A DNA stretch of 56,300 bases from Parasitella parasitica (Eukaryota; Mucoromycota; Mucoromycetes; Mucorales; Mucoraceae), in contig MU619295.1 in NCBI GenBank assembly GCA_025201805.1, positions 55,786 through 112,085 of the forward strand, in the 5' to 3' direction. Under the pieces are notes generated by a model. The model was not told the origin of the DNA and did not search any database. It was given only the letters and a program-made list of their open reading frames with translations. Every line of letters begins with the position of its first letter. Position 1 is the stretch's first letter. Below are positions 23,092-35,575 of the stretch, one piece after another. The translations under genes were made by a program, and so were the position numbers.

Positions 23092-26067
23092 TCAAATGTT
23101 TGACCATGTTAAGCGAATAACATGATCTGTCTTTCTTTGTGTTGGTTTAATAAATCCTAAAAATTGAAGTTCTGCAACAGATCGAATAAATCGTGCTCTG
23201 GGTACGCAAGAAAAACGATTAGTTATAGCCACGGATAATATTTTTAGTCAATCAACTTACTGCACTTCATTTTCTTCCAGCTTTTGATTCGGAGACCTTT
23301 TTTCTCTTTCGATGATACATCCAAATGCCACAAACCAATCATACAAGTTGATCATTCTGCCACATTCGAGATATAATTTGTACAAAATACAAGTATCATG
23401 TTCTGATGAAAGAATTTGGTCGCTTTTTTTTATATTACAACATGAACAGAACATGTAATGTTGGGGCTGTGTCAAAGCCGTTTGAACTGAGGCGCGAGGT
23501 TGGGATGCAAATGACTGACAAAGAAGGTTTAGCGAACGTCAGCAGTATTTCAAACGGGAATCTTTTTACCTTTTCGTGTAGTTTTATACTGGTATAGTAA
23601 ATCAGTTCGTGCAGGGGCAATTGAGTAAAAGATCTTAAATGATAACTGCAAGCGCGAAATTAGATGCATTATTGCGATAGGAACAAAAAAAAAAAACGTT
23701 TACTTACACTAGTAGTTTTTCAATCCATTCCGCTAGTCCCACTGCAATTTTAGATGCTTCACTGCCCTTGTTCTTGATATGTTCAATTGAATGTGTCTGC
23801 ACTTTTTTTGCTGTTTCCGTAAATCGACTCGAAGGCACATCTGGTAATGACATCTCCTTGAAACTTTGAGTTTGACTATTGTTTGAGCCCATAGCATGAT
23901 GAACTCTTTGTTGCCATTCATCCAGCTGTTCAATTGCCGAAGCGTTGATCTTGTGGTAATCTGGTTTCTCAAGAAATTGGCGTAGTTCCGCCAATAATTT
24001 ACCAATATGCTCTTGGTCTATCCTTCTTATTAAGATGACCAGTGACTTGACAAGATCTCCCTTTTCCGCGAATCCTTCGTTTGCATCCAATGCTTCAAGT
24101 AATACTAATCGCTTTGTTTTTCGTAGGCTGGCAAATGAGGTGAATGATGGGAATTGCGTCTGAAGTAAAACGAGCAAATTGATCCCTAATTTAAATTCTT
24201 GCTGGTAAACTTTAATGTCTTGAAGCAAATGTGGGATAACTCGAGTGATTAAATATTTGTCGTCTTCTAGTAATCGTAGTGCTTTTTTCGGATCTTTTGG
24301 TGCAAGTGATTCAATGTAAGCTTTGAATGATGTGAGCATGCGAATATGGGTAATATGATGTTCGTTGATCGTTTCTTTTGCCATCCATTCGGTCAAATAT
24401 TCTTTCATTCTTGATTCATCGTACTGCATCAAAGGTAAAAAGATTGAAAGTGGATTGCCATAAAAGTGATGCATGTATGCATACTATGAGAGAGTGTCAA
24501 TTCATACCAATCCCTGTGTGCCATGCATGTGTTTACTTACCTTAAGACTAGCAGTTACTTTTCTGATAGAGAAATCGTGCAGATAAAAGTGATCTAACAG
24601 GAATTTATAAGGCCGAGCTCCAAATTTGATGGTACTGGTTGAATCAAGAAATATCTAAATCCCAATCCATAAATAAATGAATGCTCCTCTTGCCTTCCGT
24701 GTAAATATTGTCTTACCTTTTCAATGACTCTATTGAACCAAACATCACTTTGTTCCAGCTTGAACTTTTCGATTCTTAATAATCCAATTGTTGATTTGCT
24801 CAATGATTGATGAAGAATCTCTGTGGATGTTGCGATGCCTATAATACAAACAATAGGCAGTCGAGATCTATATTCGCTGCAAATTGTAAAAAAATCTTGC
24901 ACGACAGAAGGCTCGAATGATTCAAAGTCTTGGAGGATGACCACCAAGTTTGGGGAAGTAGTAGAGCGATTTGTTTGATAATTGTACCATCCTTCCAACA
25001 ATTGCATATCGTATGGCAAGCATTTACTAGGTTTAGCTAGCATAGCTCCATTCCCAAGCTTGTAGGTGGCTGCTTGTCGCTGTGAATGAAGTACACATAT
25101 ATATATCAGCAAATGGCACTACATAAACTCTATTGTATTTTTCACCTCTGTTACTCTGATCATATCTTCGTCGTCCTCTGCATCATCTTCGTTTTCCTCT
25201 TCGTTGTCGTTAAAGCCATTGTCATCACTATCCATATCTTGTTCGTTAGAAAGAAATTTATCAATCATTGATTTTATCATTGTTTTGATAGTGAGACAAT
25301 TTTTCGAATGTAATAATGCAACGAAGTCTCTCTTATTATGTTTAGTATCCACCGGCGATCCTCGTAATTTCGATGCAATATGTGCAAATTGTGAATCATG
25401 ATCTGGCGTATTGACGCCTGCAAACACAAGGCCAGTTGGAATTTCGTGGAATGGTAATTTGATCAAACTTTAAAGGGCCTTTAGTATGCATAGGATACAC
25501 ATGTATTACAAGTTATACCTTTCATCCACATAGTGGTTATTGTCTACAAAATCACAAATTTTCTGTACAGCAGTTTGATTCATATCTAGCAAGATACTCT
25601 ACACGAAGACAATTGCTTTTAACAAATTAGTGCATGGAATTAATTGAACACAGTACTGTTATTGTTTCATCCACTTGATCCCAGCATTTTTTAAAATATT
25701 CTTTTCTAATCAACATGGATTCTACTGATTCTCTTCCGTTGAACAATTGTTGGAATCCATCATATAATAGCTTTTGGCTATCTTCCTCGGTACGTTGAGC
25801 AATCTTAATCTCTGAATGAATGAATAAATGAATACGTCAATGAAAGTTAACCATATCAATCATCAAATTACTTTTTCTATTTGCGTTGGTTTTTTTTGCT
25901 TTAAAAGATTGAACATCATTATTCCGTCTCTTCTTCCCTGGCATTACCAAGAAACAGCCCTAACATTGATATATAAGTATGCACAGTTACTGAAAGATAT
26001 ATATTATTATTACCTCTGAAATAGAATCAAAGTTATCCCGTACTAATGCTGCAGTTGTATTTGCCAT
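23092..26067 (-). CDS. ORC3: Origin recognition complex subunit 3
   Basis: Eleven exons in reading order: 26067-26014, 25959-25872, 25811-25657, 25598-25519, 25467-25146, 25079-24717, 24654-24541, 24483-23708, 23645-23570, 23514-23261 and 23197-23092, giving 795 aa. ORC3 is part of the six-subunit complex that marks replication origins and loads MCM. Markers: the early [16 protein letters not shown] (animal ORC3 also has KGCF near its start), the AAA-like but Walker-less core [19 protein letters not shown] and [11 protein letters not shown], then [24 protein letters not shown], and the C-terminal winged-helix part with [42 protein letters not shown] and a final [10 protein letters not shown]. 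An acidic loop ([17 protein letters not shown]) sits in the AAA-like domain. Confidence 0.93.
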
Positions 26068-26433
26068 GATTTGAAAGAAAGAGAAATGCAGAAGACGTGT
26101 AAAGCCCAAGCCCTACTAATTTATCTTTTTTTTTTTTAAAAAAAAAGGCATTAAAACTCAGGGGTAAGATTGTCTGATGGATCGTCTCTTCACTTTCCAA
26201 CATACTGTGATTTAAAAGTACAACTATCGAATATATCAAGTACTCAAAACTATATGGTTTGCAATTCATGAAAATCTCACATATTTGTTGATTGTAATGA
26301 TGAATTTTTGATCCAAATCATGAAAACCATTCAATATCCGCACGACTGCTTATTGTTTTGTCTTTGACAAGGCAGAGCCCGAAGTCAAATGCCAGGTACT
26401 CTTTTTTTTTCTCTAATCCAGAGTTTCTACGTT
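26068..26433. promoter_or_regulatory. Divergent promoter region of ORC3 and mL49
   Basis: A 366-bp gap between divergent starts. It holds a T9A10-type homopolymer junction near 26130-26150 and no recognisable gene. Specific factor sites cannot be assigned. Confidence 0.35.
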
Positions 26434-26802
26434 ATGGTAAACTCTTATTTAAGATAAGGTGTCTGGTCAAAAGTACTAAATTGTTTTAATTAATAGTCAT
26501 TGTTAAGCTTTTTCACACAATCAGCTAATCACACAAGCAAAAGATTTTATTCAACACCTGCTTATTTTGTTTCGCGCACCATCAACAAGGGTCTCCCCGT
26601 ATATTCAGAATACAAAAATGGCGGAACTCGTCTTTTAACCGTTGTACGCAGAATTGAAGGAGATGCCAATGCTTTGATTAAAGATATAAACGCTGATTTC
26701 CCGGAAGCTGTAGTCAGCCTCAATACCAAAACTCAACATGTTGTCATCAAGGGTCATCATGTTAATGAAGTCAAAGAATGGTTGATTAATAAAGGCTTCT
26801 AG
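26434..26802 (+). CDS. IMG2: Mitochondrial large-subunit ribosomal protein mL49 (Img2)
   Basis: Two exons, 26434-26436 (only the ATG) and 26497-26802, give 102 aa. The coding part of exon 2 contains no Met codon, so the start must come from upstream; ATG|GTAAAC at 26434 and TTAATAG at 26496 provide it in frame. The product has a basic, Ser-rich presequence-like start followed by the Img2 domain: YFVSRTINKGLPVYSEYKNG, GTRLLTVVRRIEGDANALIK and VKEWLINKGF at the C terminus. It is part of the mitochondrial ribosome. Confidence 0.88.
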
Positions 26803-28706
26803 GTGCAATTAAAAGTAGAAGGAGCATAAGAGAAAAAACGATTTATCTGCGATATTACCAATCCTTGATCAACGGCGAAATGTAAATAACAATTTAATGA
26901 ATAAAAGATAGACTTTATGTATTAAGATTTCTCAAGTAAAAAAAGATCATTTACTTCTACAATCCAAAAAAATAACTCAAAAGCTGTGTTTGGCCCTCAA
27001 AAGAATATCAAGGGAGCGAAAGGATTACTGTATTGGCCTTTCGCACAAGGGCATTAATTACTTGAAAAACTATATTTCGTTAATGAAAGTGGATTTAATG
27101 CTTGCATGACGCCCGAACGTGCAAGATCAGCTAAAGCAAAGAAAACCCATGTAATCACAAAGGCGAAAAGAGGCAAAAATATTTCAATCATTAGTGTTAT
27201 TTCAGCAATAAGGATTGAATCTTTACAAGCTGTTATAACAGATGGTTCTACAAACAGGATTATCTATGGTAAATCTATCAAGCTGCTGTTGGAATGGGTT
27301 GATATGGAATGCTTACATCAAGAATTCTATTTTATTATGGATAATGTAAAATTTCAGAAGAGCCCTATTATTGTACAGGATCTTTTTAAACACTCAAAAC
27401 ATAGCTACCATTTCTTGCCACCATACTCACCTATGCTAAACATTATAGAAACTAGCTTCAACAAATTGAAAAACTTTTTCCTATTAGACTTTCAACAGAT
27501 CAAAACTAAGTGGTAATGTATTACACTCTGTAAAATACATCACAAAGCGAGCATGAGTAGAAATGCGTAGTAGAATGGGATGACTTTATTTAGACATGGC
27601 AAAGAGACATGAGTGGAGCTATTGGGAATGACTGATCTTTATCCCAGTATAGATTGGTGATATCCTATGACATTTGGTTCCTCAAATCCACGGTGTTACA
27701 TCCTCATTCAATCTTGGAATAGCAAAATAAATATATTCAGTTCTAATTGTATTTTTCAATTCATCTAGACATCCACGACCCAGGATTATTTTAGACATGT
27801 AAAAATAGTTTATATTGATATTATCTAATAAATTATGAGATGATAACACAAATTTACATATCAGAGTTGCATATAATCGCTGATAGGCTGCGATAAAAAG
27901 CAAATCAAAGCCTGTCTTATGCGCCATAAGATCAGGCATGATCATCGCTATATGAGCATAACTTTTTTTTCACTGGGCGATGTCTCTCTCTATCTAAAGT
28001 TAGTTGCAAAAAAACATTTTCACATTTTCGGCGGTCTGAGTTTTAAATATTTAATCACGTGAGGTTTATTTCATTGGCTGGAAGAAGACAATAGTTCCTG
28101 AAAGTACGATGGCACTTTCGAAGGCTAAGTTATAAGCTGTGAACATTGTGGTTGATCGTCAGCAACCCTGTAAAATCAAATAAAATTAATTCAGTATAAA
28201 ATATCACTAGAGTAAATCTAAAAATAGCAATCTTTCAATGATTACATCAAGCGTCTGAACGCCATACAATCTTGTAATAAAATTTATATTTTGCGTTTCT
28301 AACTGTCAAGCTTTCATGCACCAAAAGTCGCTTTTCTTTCCAAGCAGTAAAAATTAATGATGTAAAGCCATTATGTTTTATGATTTGAATAGAATCTAAA
28401 GTGAATTTCCATTAAATAGTTTAAGTCAGCAAAAATGTTGAGATTGAGAAACCTAGGAAAAGGGTGATAGCATATGTAGATTTCATTTGTGCTCTTTCTT
28501 ACAATATATAAATTCTCGTTCAAGGTGTCTATTTTTCTCTAACTTTTTTTAATTTTTACTATGCGAGTGTATGCAAACATGCTGAGCGTCATTTATTTGC
28601 GTCTTGGCTTGTTAAAAATACATAATTTCCACATACAGGGAAGGCAAACTGCTTATTTTTAATAAACCAGGCGAGGTCATTTACACGTTTTCATACAATA
28701 TTTGGA
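26803..28706. other. Intergenic region around a transposase remnant
   Basis: Apart from the Tc1/mariner fragment at about 27070-27530, nothing is recognised. An 87-codon frame at 27682-27945 (-) shows no motif I know. Confidence 0.35.
27070..27530 (+). mobile_element. Tc1/mariner-type transposase fragment, degenerate
   Basis: The frame covers the DDE catalytic half only: VNESGFNACMTPERARSAK (first acidic position, here Asn where DESG is usual), LQAVITDGSTNRIIYG, FYFIMDNVKFQKSPIIVQDL (second Asp) and YHFLPPYSPMLNIIE (the PPYSPxLNxIE motif before the third acidic residue). The N-terminal helix-turn-helix DNA-binding region is missing and no terminal inverted repeats were found, so it is a dead fragment. 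The loss of the first Asp supports this. Confidence 0.75.
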
Positions 28707-30377
28707 TCATAAGATCTTATAACTTCTCATCACACATGTAGTTAATATGCAAAATGCAAGTATAGATGCCATTATACAGAAAAACCAAGACAAATCCTCC
28801 TATGAATGTATAATAACAAAACTGCGATGAGTATTTACTAGATCAATATTAACGCTACTATATAAGATTTACCTGATCTTGTCCAGGAACTTTGACATTC
28901 ATTCCCCACATGCCGGTCACCAAGTTCATTGGTACAAGAATGCTTCCCAATGCTGTTAACTTTGATAGAACATCGTTGATTTCATTGTTAGTTTGTGTCA
29001 TTTCAATTGATATTTGTGCCAAATAGTTTGAATGTGATCTTGAGGATATTTTTTCATAATGATTCAGGGATTGCAACATGGCTACAATGTGATCTACAGG
29101 AATATAATATGAGTATATGGCATGAATGCCAATGCAAGCTTATGCTATGTACCTTGTATGTCGCCTAGATATATGATAACGTCATGGCTAACTGTAGGTC
29201 TTTTGTTTTTACTGGCTTTTGTAGATTCATGATGACCACCTCTTTTGATCAAAGTCTTTATAACATCTGATTTTGCAACAAGTAGTCGTAATAAACTCAT
29301 CATTTTCTTACGACAGTAGCCTATTCTCCTCAACATATCGGATTGTTCAGTCTCTTTTAGAATGAGTACTAGCTCATCAATAGAGTCTACTTCAAATTCA
29401 ATCGTTCTAATTAGTGGCACAAAAGTATCAGTGATATCATCTAATAAACCATAACAGATCCAGTCTAAAATAAATGGTTAGCTGTGTATACTATTTGTTT
29501 TGTTTTCTGTTTCTTTTTCACCTGGTGTAACGGTCAAACTATCTTTCAAATACATCATGCGTTTTCTTACATTAGCTGAATGTGGAGTTGATGATCCAAA
29601 ATGGAACTAAGAAACAAAATAGCAATTTAAACAGCAACTCCAAATGAATTCATCATTGATTTTTTTACAGTGAGTATAAATCCTTTGAAGATCAGGATAT
29701 ATATGCCAATAGGCTGCAAGTAATTTGAAGAGAGAGAATTTGCTTCAAAGGTGCGAAAGCAAATGAAATAGTAATGGTTAAATGCTTCGCATTTTTCCCG
29801 GGGCTCTTCTGTGGTAATATCTTCAGCGGTCAAAGGATGAATGTGGAAGATGCGCTGGATCTGTTTCATCTCCACATCTCTTGGATTATGAATATCAATC
29901 CAAAAGCAAGATTCCTTGTGATCTTTGATGGCTGGAAGAATATCGACCAAGTCTTTTGCGTGTAAAGTGGATCTCAAGGGAGATGTATAAAAGACATATC
30001 TACAATCCAACGATGAGTTTGAAGGCGATGGAAAGTCTAATAGCAGCGAATGAGGTCGATGTCTTCCGCCATCCTGTAAATCTGTTAGGTCTGGATATCT
30101 ATGTCCATTTACAGTGATATTGAGGGTAACTCACAATTGACCCATAAGTGGTATTCTGACTAATGCGATGCAATTTTTCCTGTTTTCGCTTTTTTTTCAA
30201 ACTGATGGAACTTTTCGAGTCTGAACATGAATCTAGAATCAATTCTTCTACAGCCTCCATGTCAATTAGGTCTTCCAAAGTTTGTATAGTTTTATCAGGA
30301 TGGACATCTTGATCTGATGTGAACCATACATCGTTTCCAATGGTATCTACAAATACATCGTTTTTAGTTGCAGCCAT
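28707..30377 (-). CDS. CorA/Alr1/Mnr2-type magnesium transporter
   Basis: Exons in reading order: 30377-30135, 30073-29669, 29606-29522, 29464-29153, 29093-28873 and 28799-28707, giving 452 aa. The CorA signature GMN occurs in VTGMWGMNVKVPG at the end of the first membrane helix (ILVPMNLVTGMW), followed by the loop EDLSW and a second helix (FFCIMASILAFCILTTCV). The large N-terminal domain has ESCFWIDIHNPRDVEMKQI, FHIHPLTAEDITTEEPREKC and HYYFICFRTF, typical of the CorA cytoplasmic funnel. It should conduct Mg2+ as a homopentamer; plasma membrane (Alr1) and vacuole (Mnr2) members cannot be told apart here. It is shorter than yeast Alr1 and lacks the long N-terminal extension. Confidence 0.92.
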
Positions 30378-30771
30378 TCGGACCTAACGCCATTCGAAAT
30401 TTTCTTTACTGCTATTGCTACTGCCATAGCTACTGCTTGTAGCTAGATCATTATCTACAATCGAAGCAAGCTTTGCAATTTCAATACCAAGAATATGCTG
30501 CCACACGACGCTATTCTGCACTTACGGAATTCTCCTCAACATAATCATTTTTACTGGACAGTGCTGAGCTTGACATTGCGTTTATTTGTTTGTTTTTTTT
30601 TTTTTTTTTTTTTTAAGAGCACCAAAACAAAAATAAAAAGTGAAGATAAGAAAAGAGAAAAAGGGTCAGTATTACATTTGAATAATTCAAGCAATGATAA
30701 AGGTGCAACTTTTCTGGTCTGATGAAGATGCAAATTGTATGACTTGATCACATGGGTATATTTTATTCAGT
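30378..30771. other. Intergenic region between CorA start and RIC1 stop
   Basis: About 394 bp upstream of the CorA-type gene and downstream of RIC1. It contains a T run of about 24 nt (30592-30615) and no recognisable gene; it probably carries the CorA promoter. Confidence 0.35.
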
Positions 30772-33700
30772 TTAAGCGCTACTCAAGTTACGCATACTCT
30801 GTGCAACTTTATCTACTTGGGCATCATTTGGATTTAGGCATGATGAGTCTTCATTTTCCATACGGGACTTGATCATAATGAGAGCTTCTTGAAGCGCCTT
30901 TCCAGTGCCTACAAAAAAAAATAATAATTTAGTTTGATGATGCATGTTTCTGATGGCGACCGGAAAGCTTACTGTCTATAGAACTGAGGAACCGAACAAG
31001 TTCTTTGCACAGCTCATAGTCATTCTCGTCCATTGCTTTTTGCAATAGACGAATTGTGTCTTTTCCGCCCACTACTAGCGGCTGCATTGTTTGTAGGATG
31101 ATCAAATAAGACGTGGCTGTACGTAATCTGTCATCTGCCAAGCAAATTTCAAATAACTCCTTGGGCTTTCCAACTACAGAAAACAAATGATCCCATAACG
31201 CAACTTCTGTTTTACGAGCACAACTAACAATTACATCCAGAGCATGTGGAAACTGGTCCAAAAACTTGATGACAAGGGGCAAAATAGCAGCTATAAGTAA
31301 AGAGATACACTGTCAGTGATGATGTGTAAAGCAAGCAAGAGAATCATGATTACCGTCCCCCAAGTCATGGCCAGCTTCTTCTTCCAAGACTGTATGAAGC
31401 AGAATTTCTAGTGCATGACCAAAATAAACAAACTTTTCGTATGCACGCGCAAATACAACGGCTTCTTGTTGAATGTCCCGTTGCAACAAATATCGCAAAA
31501 TGTGGTGCAGAAACAAATGCATCTGTATAACCGTTAGATAATTAGAGATTATGTTTTCCAATGGGCTTGCAAAGCTGCTTACTTTTGGGCTCATTTTGAA
31601 AAGAACAAAGCCAAGCGAGTCTCGGTAGCTAATATTTTGCTCAATGCCGACGATAATACCTTTGTCTAGCAAGATGGCTATATAAACAAAGATAAATACC
31701 AGCTCGCATACAAACATCAAACAAAGACACACTTACACAAAGGGTAAAAATCAAGGGGTATGTAGACGGCTTGGTCATGCAAATTCTTAAAATGATTGAT
31801 TCGCCACTTACATTGGCTCTCCGTGTCTGTTATGGATCCTTCTGGCGAAGCACTGCTGCTGCCGGGCTCGGGTCCAATACGGTAGCCAAGAGAAAATGGT
31901 CTACCGATATCTATATTTCTGGCAGAGGACGATGATGACAGTATCCCTGGTGTGGTCGGTGTAGATGGCTCGCTTTCTGGAACGTTTGTATTGTATGTGG
32001 TGAAATCAAAATCAAATTCAAGCAGTAGATTGGTGAATATCTTTAAACCCTTTCCATCAGCAATCCACAGCGATGTTACCATATTATCAACGCTCTTTCT
32101 CCCAATCCAGTAGTATTCTGCTTTGTGATGGATGTTGTGGATATCAAATGCCGGTGATGATGAACCATCCGTTAAATCAGACTGATCATTGTCATCCTAA
32201 TTTTTTTTAAAAGATAAAAACCACACGTAAGCAACAGGTGAAAGTAACTCTCGTATGTTCTCAACTCACAGCTGCCTTGGGGCATAAAACAATCAGCTTT
32301 CCATCCACAAGCAGAAAAATGTTGGCAGAGACCACATTTTCGATTGAATCGATTTGATCACCACAGATGGGATTGAATAAACTGATGCTCCTGACTCGAG
32401 CCACTCGGGCTACAATCCCCTTCAACGACACTCTTCTTACTAATTCTAATCGAGCCAACCCGCCTTGATTGCCTGCATTACTACCAGGTAAAGCGCCCAC
32501 GCCGATATTGTACATATTCACTACATTTTCAGATGTATAAACCAGCAGAAAATTGCCGCAAAGCGTCATGTAGGCTGGTATATTGGATAGAGGTTCTGAG
32601 TGCAAGATGTAGGTATTGTCCAGATTGCTGTCCCGAGAGTACATTCGAATCTGCCAAGGGCATCTCAGTACGTGTGTAAGCACTCGAGCCGATGTTCTAC
32701 CTTACCTCATATGTCTTGTTTTGAAGCGATTCGCACGCTATAATAATTATGTTCTTGTACCACACCATACCGCCACGTACCATGAAACTCTGCTCCTGAT
32801 GCTGGTTGCCAAACAGCTTCCATCGATTCGAAATAGCGTTATAATGCGCAAATCCGCGTTTCCCGGCAATCGCAATGTATTTTCCATCCGAGCTGATGGA
32901 AGCATAGCGTATAGGCCAGTGATCAGTGATGTAAAGCGCAGGATATTGGATATGAGTCCATGCCACAGCTGCGGGGTCAATGGTCGTATTGTTTTCTTGG
33001 TAATCGCCACCATTGTTGTATAGTAGAATCCTGTCGTCTCCTAGCAGTAGTCCTCGCTTTGCATTGTCTGAGTGCAAGTAGGACGCCAAGGCAGATTTGG
33101 CAAACGGGATAGTAAACAGTTTGGTATCCTGCTTATCTCTTTCCTTAGCAAGCACAAACAATTGATGATTTCCTGGGCCCCAAAACTAGACATGTATTTA
33201 GCACTTTTACACAAAGTGTGATTTGTGTTTGTAGATCACACTTACCACCGAGTGAATACCCTTGACGTATGTATCCTTTAGTCTAAATGCACTACAGTTG
33301 ATCCAATCCTGTTAGCATCCATGTGTAATTTTAGCACAATCAACCCATACTTGTCTCCTTCAAACACATCGTCCATCTCACTTGTGGCACATAACAATCC
33401 ACCGTAAACGCTCCAGATAGCCAATCCCTGCATTTTGTATGCCACAGAAATGGCGTATCCGTCTGATGTCCACTCTAAGGATTCCACAGAATTGTCTCGT
33501 GGGTCTACACTTGAATTCTGGGATACCCAGGACGAAAGCTCCAATTTATGCGATAGCACTGGCGTTGCTGTATAGCTGTTGGCTGAATAAACATACACTG
33601 CGCCTCGGTTTGTGCCAATTGCGACAAGTGAAAATTTGGAATTGATTGATACAGATGTTGCTTTGTCTAGATCATGCCATCTCCCTTTACCCTTGGCGTC

Positions 33701-34869
33701 TGTATGCTCGCTGTTGTGAAAGCAAACGCCTGTCCAATGAATCTTCTTTTCGAACGACGGCACGTTGGGCGAAGTAATCGAAATTGATCCGTTACTACTT
33801 CTTCTTTCTTGAGATAAGGTATTGTTGTTTTGTACAAAATAGGCTCTACCTTCATTTGATAACCATACTGATATATTCAGCGTTTTATCGTAGACCATGT
33901 GCGACACTTGCTCTACATATGCCCGTCTTGTTAAAACAAAATCCCCCAAATTTCGGCAAAATGCAAGTGCGGCATATCAGTACCTGATTTTTCGTTTTCC
34001 ATGATTTCCAGCCTATTCAGCAGGGCAGTCTGTGTTGCGCTCACTTGTTGAGGGTTCCAGGAAAGGGATTGAATAGCAGCGGGCAGCTTTGTAGCAATGA
34101 TCAATGTATCGTCCGAAGAAGTTCCGCTGAAATTAGTTGCAAGAGATTAATCAGCATGTGTACACATATCCAACCCATGGATTTAAAAAATAAAATAAAA
34201 TAAAATAGAGTAAATAAATAAATAAAAAACAAAGAAGCCTACCAAGCAATGCCAGCATCTACTCGGATTGCTAGTTTAAATTTGATCAACATTGTCTTTG
34301 GACCCTTTCCTTCTCCTGGACCTGTCACATATGCATGAGAAGAATTTGGAAAATTGAGCTCGAACGATCTCTGATCATATGCAATGATAGCGTAAAGCAG
34401 CAGATAGTTGTTTTTCGTCTGGTTGTTGCCAAAGTAATTTTTTTTTAATTAGTCATCCCGAGCGATGTCAACCCGCAAAAGAAGACAACTTACATGGACG
34501 ACAATGGCTGTACTATCTGGCTTCCAAACAACATCCAGGTTTTCACCAAATTCCTCCACATGATTGTCTGAACGTTCCACAAAGGCAAGAACTGTAGTTG
34601 GCTCAAGTAACAACGTCAGTATGATACAACATGGCTTTGCAAGCTTTATAAAAGACACGGCTTACCTTGACTGACCACAGGTAGATGCCGTTTCGGGTGC
34701 ACGTAATGTACAACGACGCGTGGGATGAGGCTCGCATGGAGACGATGTTCAGGGACTTTGAAAAGGCAGTTGCAGCATGCTCTTCAGATTCGCTGCTGTC
34801 CACAGGTTTCTCTTTGCTGACTGTGCATTCCAGCGATAGCTCGCTTGCTATTCCATTAAGCCAGTACAT
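30772..34869 (-). CDS. RIC1: RIC1, subunit of the Ric1-Rgp1 Rab6/Ypt6 exchange factor
   Basis: Thirteen exons in reading order: 34869-34666, 34601-34494, 34418-34243, 34126-33984, 33912-33351, 33291-33246, 33185-32706, 32650-32270, 32196-31737, 31677-31583, 31522-31354, 31290-30973 and 30908-30772, giving 1092 aa. It starts MYWLNGIA like the family, has an N-terminal beta-propeller (DVVWKPDSTAIVVH, SVYGGLLCAT, FWGPGNHQLFVL) and a C-terminal all-helical RIC1 domain (SILLDKGIIVGIEQN, FLHHILRYLLQRDIQQEAVV, LEILLHTVLEEEAGHD, LDVIVSCARKTEVALWDHLF). With Rgp1 it activates Ypt6 at the Golgi for endosome-to-Golgi retrieval. The intron at 33913-33983 has an acceptor deep in a frame that otherwise looks coding; alternative splice choices there lead to stops. 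Confidence 0.93.
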
Positions 34870-35032
34870 TTATTTATTTTGGTCTCTGATCAGAATCCAA
34901 GTAAGAGAAGCAAGGGGATCAAATGAAAAAAAAGACCGTTTGGTCTAAGCGCTTGTTCGTTTTTCAGTCGTACGTCAATAGTCACGAACACACGATCAAG
35001 GAGCCTCTCTTTTCTCTCTTGCCAACAACACC

Positions 35033-35575
35033 ATGACAAGTTTGGTAGACGCCGAAACTCGCATCAAGTAAGCCTATCCTGGTGGAAATCACCTGACACA
35101 AAAGCCTAAGCATAAGATTAGAGTAAGCTCTGTACTGAATAAGGATGCTGTAAGTTTCGGTAAACAGAATCTGATTGATGGCGACCAAGAAACATGCTGG
35201 AATTCAGAACAGGTATACATTATTGGGGGTGATGGTCTGCGGTGCTGCTCACTCATGCACATTGTACAACAGGGCCTTCCGCAGTATATCTTGCTGGATT
35301 TTCCCTCTCCAGTATCGGTAGAAAGAGTCATCCTTCAATTCCAAGGCGGATTTGTAGGTAAAAAATGCGTCCTTGTTGGAAGCACCCAAGAGGCGCCCAA
35401 CGACTACAGCATTGAAATCGACACTCTCTATCCGGAGGACGTCAACTCCACCCAGACATTCGATTTGAAAGAGACAAAACGGGTAAAGAGATTCAAGATC
35501 ATATTTGAAGAAAGCACAGATTTTTATGGTCGTATTACAATGTACAAGTTGGATGTCGTTGGCAGCGTTTGCTAA
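35033..35575 (+). CDS. NR2C2AP-like F5/8-type C (discoidin) domain protein
   Basis: Exons 35033-35067, 35122-35212 and 35273-35575 give 142 aa (human NR2C2AP is 139). The match runs end to end: VSSVLNKDAVSFGKQNLIDG, DQETCWNSEQGLPQYILLDF, RVILQFQGGFVGKKC, DTLYPEDVNSTQTFDL and RFKIIFEESTDFYGRI. The family is one discoidin-fold domain, widely conserved from fungi to animals with no firm molecular function. It is divergent from RIC1, the two starts lying 163 bp apart, so they may share promoter elements. Its stop codon overlaps that of the convergent gene on the other strand. Confidence 0.92.

Noticed and set aside
33246-33351. Frame break at the end of RIC1 exon 5
   Set aside because: An intron with GTATGG donor, GCTAAC branch site and GTAG acceptor resolves it.
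33943-33947. Apparent frameshift in RIC1 at a C5 (G5) run
   Set aside because: Reading exon 4 straight through seemed to need an extra G. A normal GT-AG intron (33913-33983) with acceptor TATGTAG joins E-K-S to E-Q-V-S-H-M in frame, so no frameshift is needed.
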